Assembly (NCBI GenBank): GCA_023457435.1
Contig: JAEWLS010000005.1
Location: forward strand, 1 to 64,000
Reading direction: 5' to 3'
DNA length: 64,000 nt
Source: Pseudomonadota bacterium
GTDB lineage: Bacteria; Pseudomonadota; Alphaproteobacteria; Rhizobiales; Rhizobiaceae
Shown piece by piece: positions 63,239 through 64,000 of this stretch; position 1 is the stretch's first letter, and each line of letters begins with the position of its first letter. The translations under genes were made by a program, and so were the position numbers. A model generated the notes under the pieces. That model saw only the letters and a list, made by a program, of their open reading frames with translations. It did not search any database and was not told the origin of the DNA.

Positions 63239-64000
63239 TTATTTCACCATGCCAGCGACCTTCATCACGTCGCAGATCGCCTTGTCCTGCGCGGCGTGGA
63301 AGGCGCGCGCCTCGTCCGGCCCAAGCCAGGAGAAGGCAAAGCCCCGCTCCTTCATGAACTTCTGGAACGGATCGCCGTCATATCCGGCCTTCACCGCGGC
63401 CAGAACCTTGGCCTTGATGTCGTCGGGCAGGCCGGCAGGCGCGCCGATCATGCGCCATGTGGCGAGGTTCCACTCGACGCCGATGGCTTCCTTGATGGTC
63501 GGCACGTCGGGAAACACCTTGTTGCGCTCGGGGCTCATCGTGCCCAGCGCCTTGATCGTACCGGCGTCGAGCAGCACCTTGCTGTCGGACAGCGGCGGCG
63601 TGACGAAGTCGACCGCACCTGACGATACGTCCTGCAGCGAGGGTCCGCCGCCCTGCGACGGAACCCAGGTCACGCGGTCCGGCTCGATACCCGCCGCCAC
63701 CATGAGGCCGACCCAGGCGAGGTGATAGATGCTGCCCGCGCCCGAGCCGGATGCGGTAAACGTGCCGGGCGGGCTCGACTTGATCGCCTCGATCGCCTCG
63801 GCCAGCGTGTTGAACTTCGAATCCTTCTTTACGATCACCGCCGAGTGCTCGACATTGAGCAGGGCGATCTGCGTGAACTTGTCGGCGCTGAGATCGGTCA
63901 GTCCCGAGCACACCAGCTGGCTCAGGTCGACGTTGATCGTGCCGATATTGTAGCCGTCGGGGGCCGACTGGGCCATGGCGGTGTGGCCAACCAGGCCCGA
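63239..64000 (-). CDS. TTT-type substrate-binding protein (TctC/Bug), copy 4, partial
   Basis: The C-terminal 253 residues of a periplasmic receptor; the reading frame stays open to the right edge (… VGHTAMAQSAPDGYNIG), so the signal peptide and first blade lie outside the window. The AQSAPDGYNIGTINVDLSQL block and the later IGAPAGLPDDIKAKVL are family features. First gene of the operon seen here, followed by a hairpin and tctB4. Confidence 0.9.
   Translation of the reverse strand, partial: SGLVGHTAMAQSAPDGYNIGTINVDLSQLVCSGLTDLSADKFTQIALLNVEHSAVIVKKDSKFNTLAEAIEAIKSSPPGTFTASGSGAGSIYHLAWVGLMVAAGIEPDRVTWVPSQGGGPSLQDVSSGAVDFVTPPLSDSKVLLDAGTIKALGTMSPERNKVFPDVPTIKEAIGVEWNLATWRMIGAPAGLPDDIKAKVLAAVKAGYDGDPFQKFMKERGFAFSWLGPDEARAFHAAQDKAICDVMKVAGMVK

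Overview
The window is GC-rich chromosomal DNA of an alphaproteobacterium, most likely Rhizobiales and probably near Mesorhizobium/Phyllobacteriaceae. The reasons are the separate F0 ATP synthase operon in the order atpI-atpB-atpE-b'-b, the typical alphaproteobacterial b' subunit, the SbmA/BacA-type protein, the DUF898-M48 pair, and the rsmB, guaB and guaA neighbourhood. The taxon is an inference from family content; no rRNA gene is present.

Left third (1-26.3 kb): housekeeping genes. The F0 operon (minus) is followed by a SleB-type wall hydrolase, der, a YfgM-like membrane protein, a secreted polysaccharide deacetylase, a BacA-like peptide transporter, an MFS gene, a 24-residue membrane peptide, the overlapping set thioesterase/MTA-SAH nucleosidase/guaA, tspO, rsmB, katG with a clear intrinsic terminator, a MAPEG protein, guaB, DUF898-M48, a metallo-beta-lactamase-fold protein, a DHA2 MFS pump, and the overlapping pair ppx/gppA-rlmE.

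Middle (26.4-52.2 kb): a catabolic region built around tripartite tricarboxylate transporters (TTT). On the minus strand lie tctC2, an SMP-30 lactonase, tctB1, tctA1 and tctC1. Divergent from tctC2 is a ThDP enzyme. An eight-gene minus-strand run (FAH-family enzyme, SnoaL, GMC oxidoreductase, isochorismatase, aldehyde dehydrogenase, enolase-superfamily dehydratase, SDR, SnoaL) is divergent from an enolase-superfamily gene and an IclR regulator. Then come a BNR/sialidase-fold protein, a CaiB-type CoA-transferase, an oxalyl-CoA-decarboxylase-like ThDP enzyme and tctC3-B3-A3. The content suggests uptake of a carboxylate or sugar acid, lactone opening, dehydration, and oxidation or CoA-linked cleavage; the substrate is unknown.

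The most interesting signal is a repeated 19-bp operator-like palindrome, consensus AATTTCA-N5-YGRAA. It occurs six times between 27.8 and 46 kb, always in or beside a promoter region of this catabolic block and once overlapping the stop codon of the IclR gene. I propose it is the operator of that IclR protein and ties the separate operons into one regulon.

Right part (52.2-64 kb): a lower-GC gene for a short RTX calcium-binding protein, then a minus-strand operon that enters from beyond the right edge: tctC4 (partial), tctB4, tctA4, ThDP enzyme, aldehyde dehydrogenase, two NAD epimerases, an FAD dehydrogenase, the 53-codon remnant of a third epimerase, and a cupin. The remnant keeps both translational-coupling junctions and looks like an in-frame internal deletion. 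A 10-bp hairpin sits between tctC4 and tctB4. I saw no tRNA, rRNA, CRISPR array, transposase or prophage gene.
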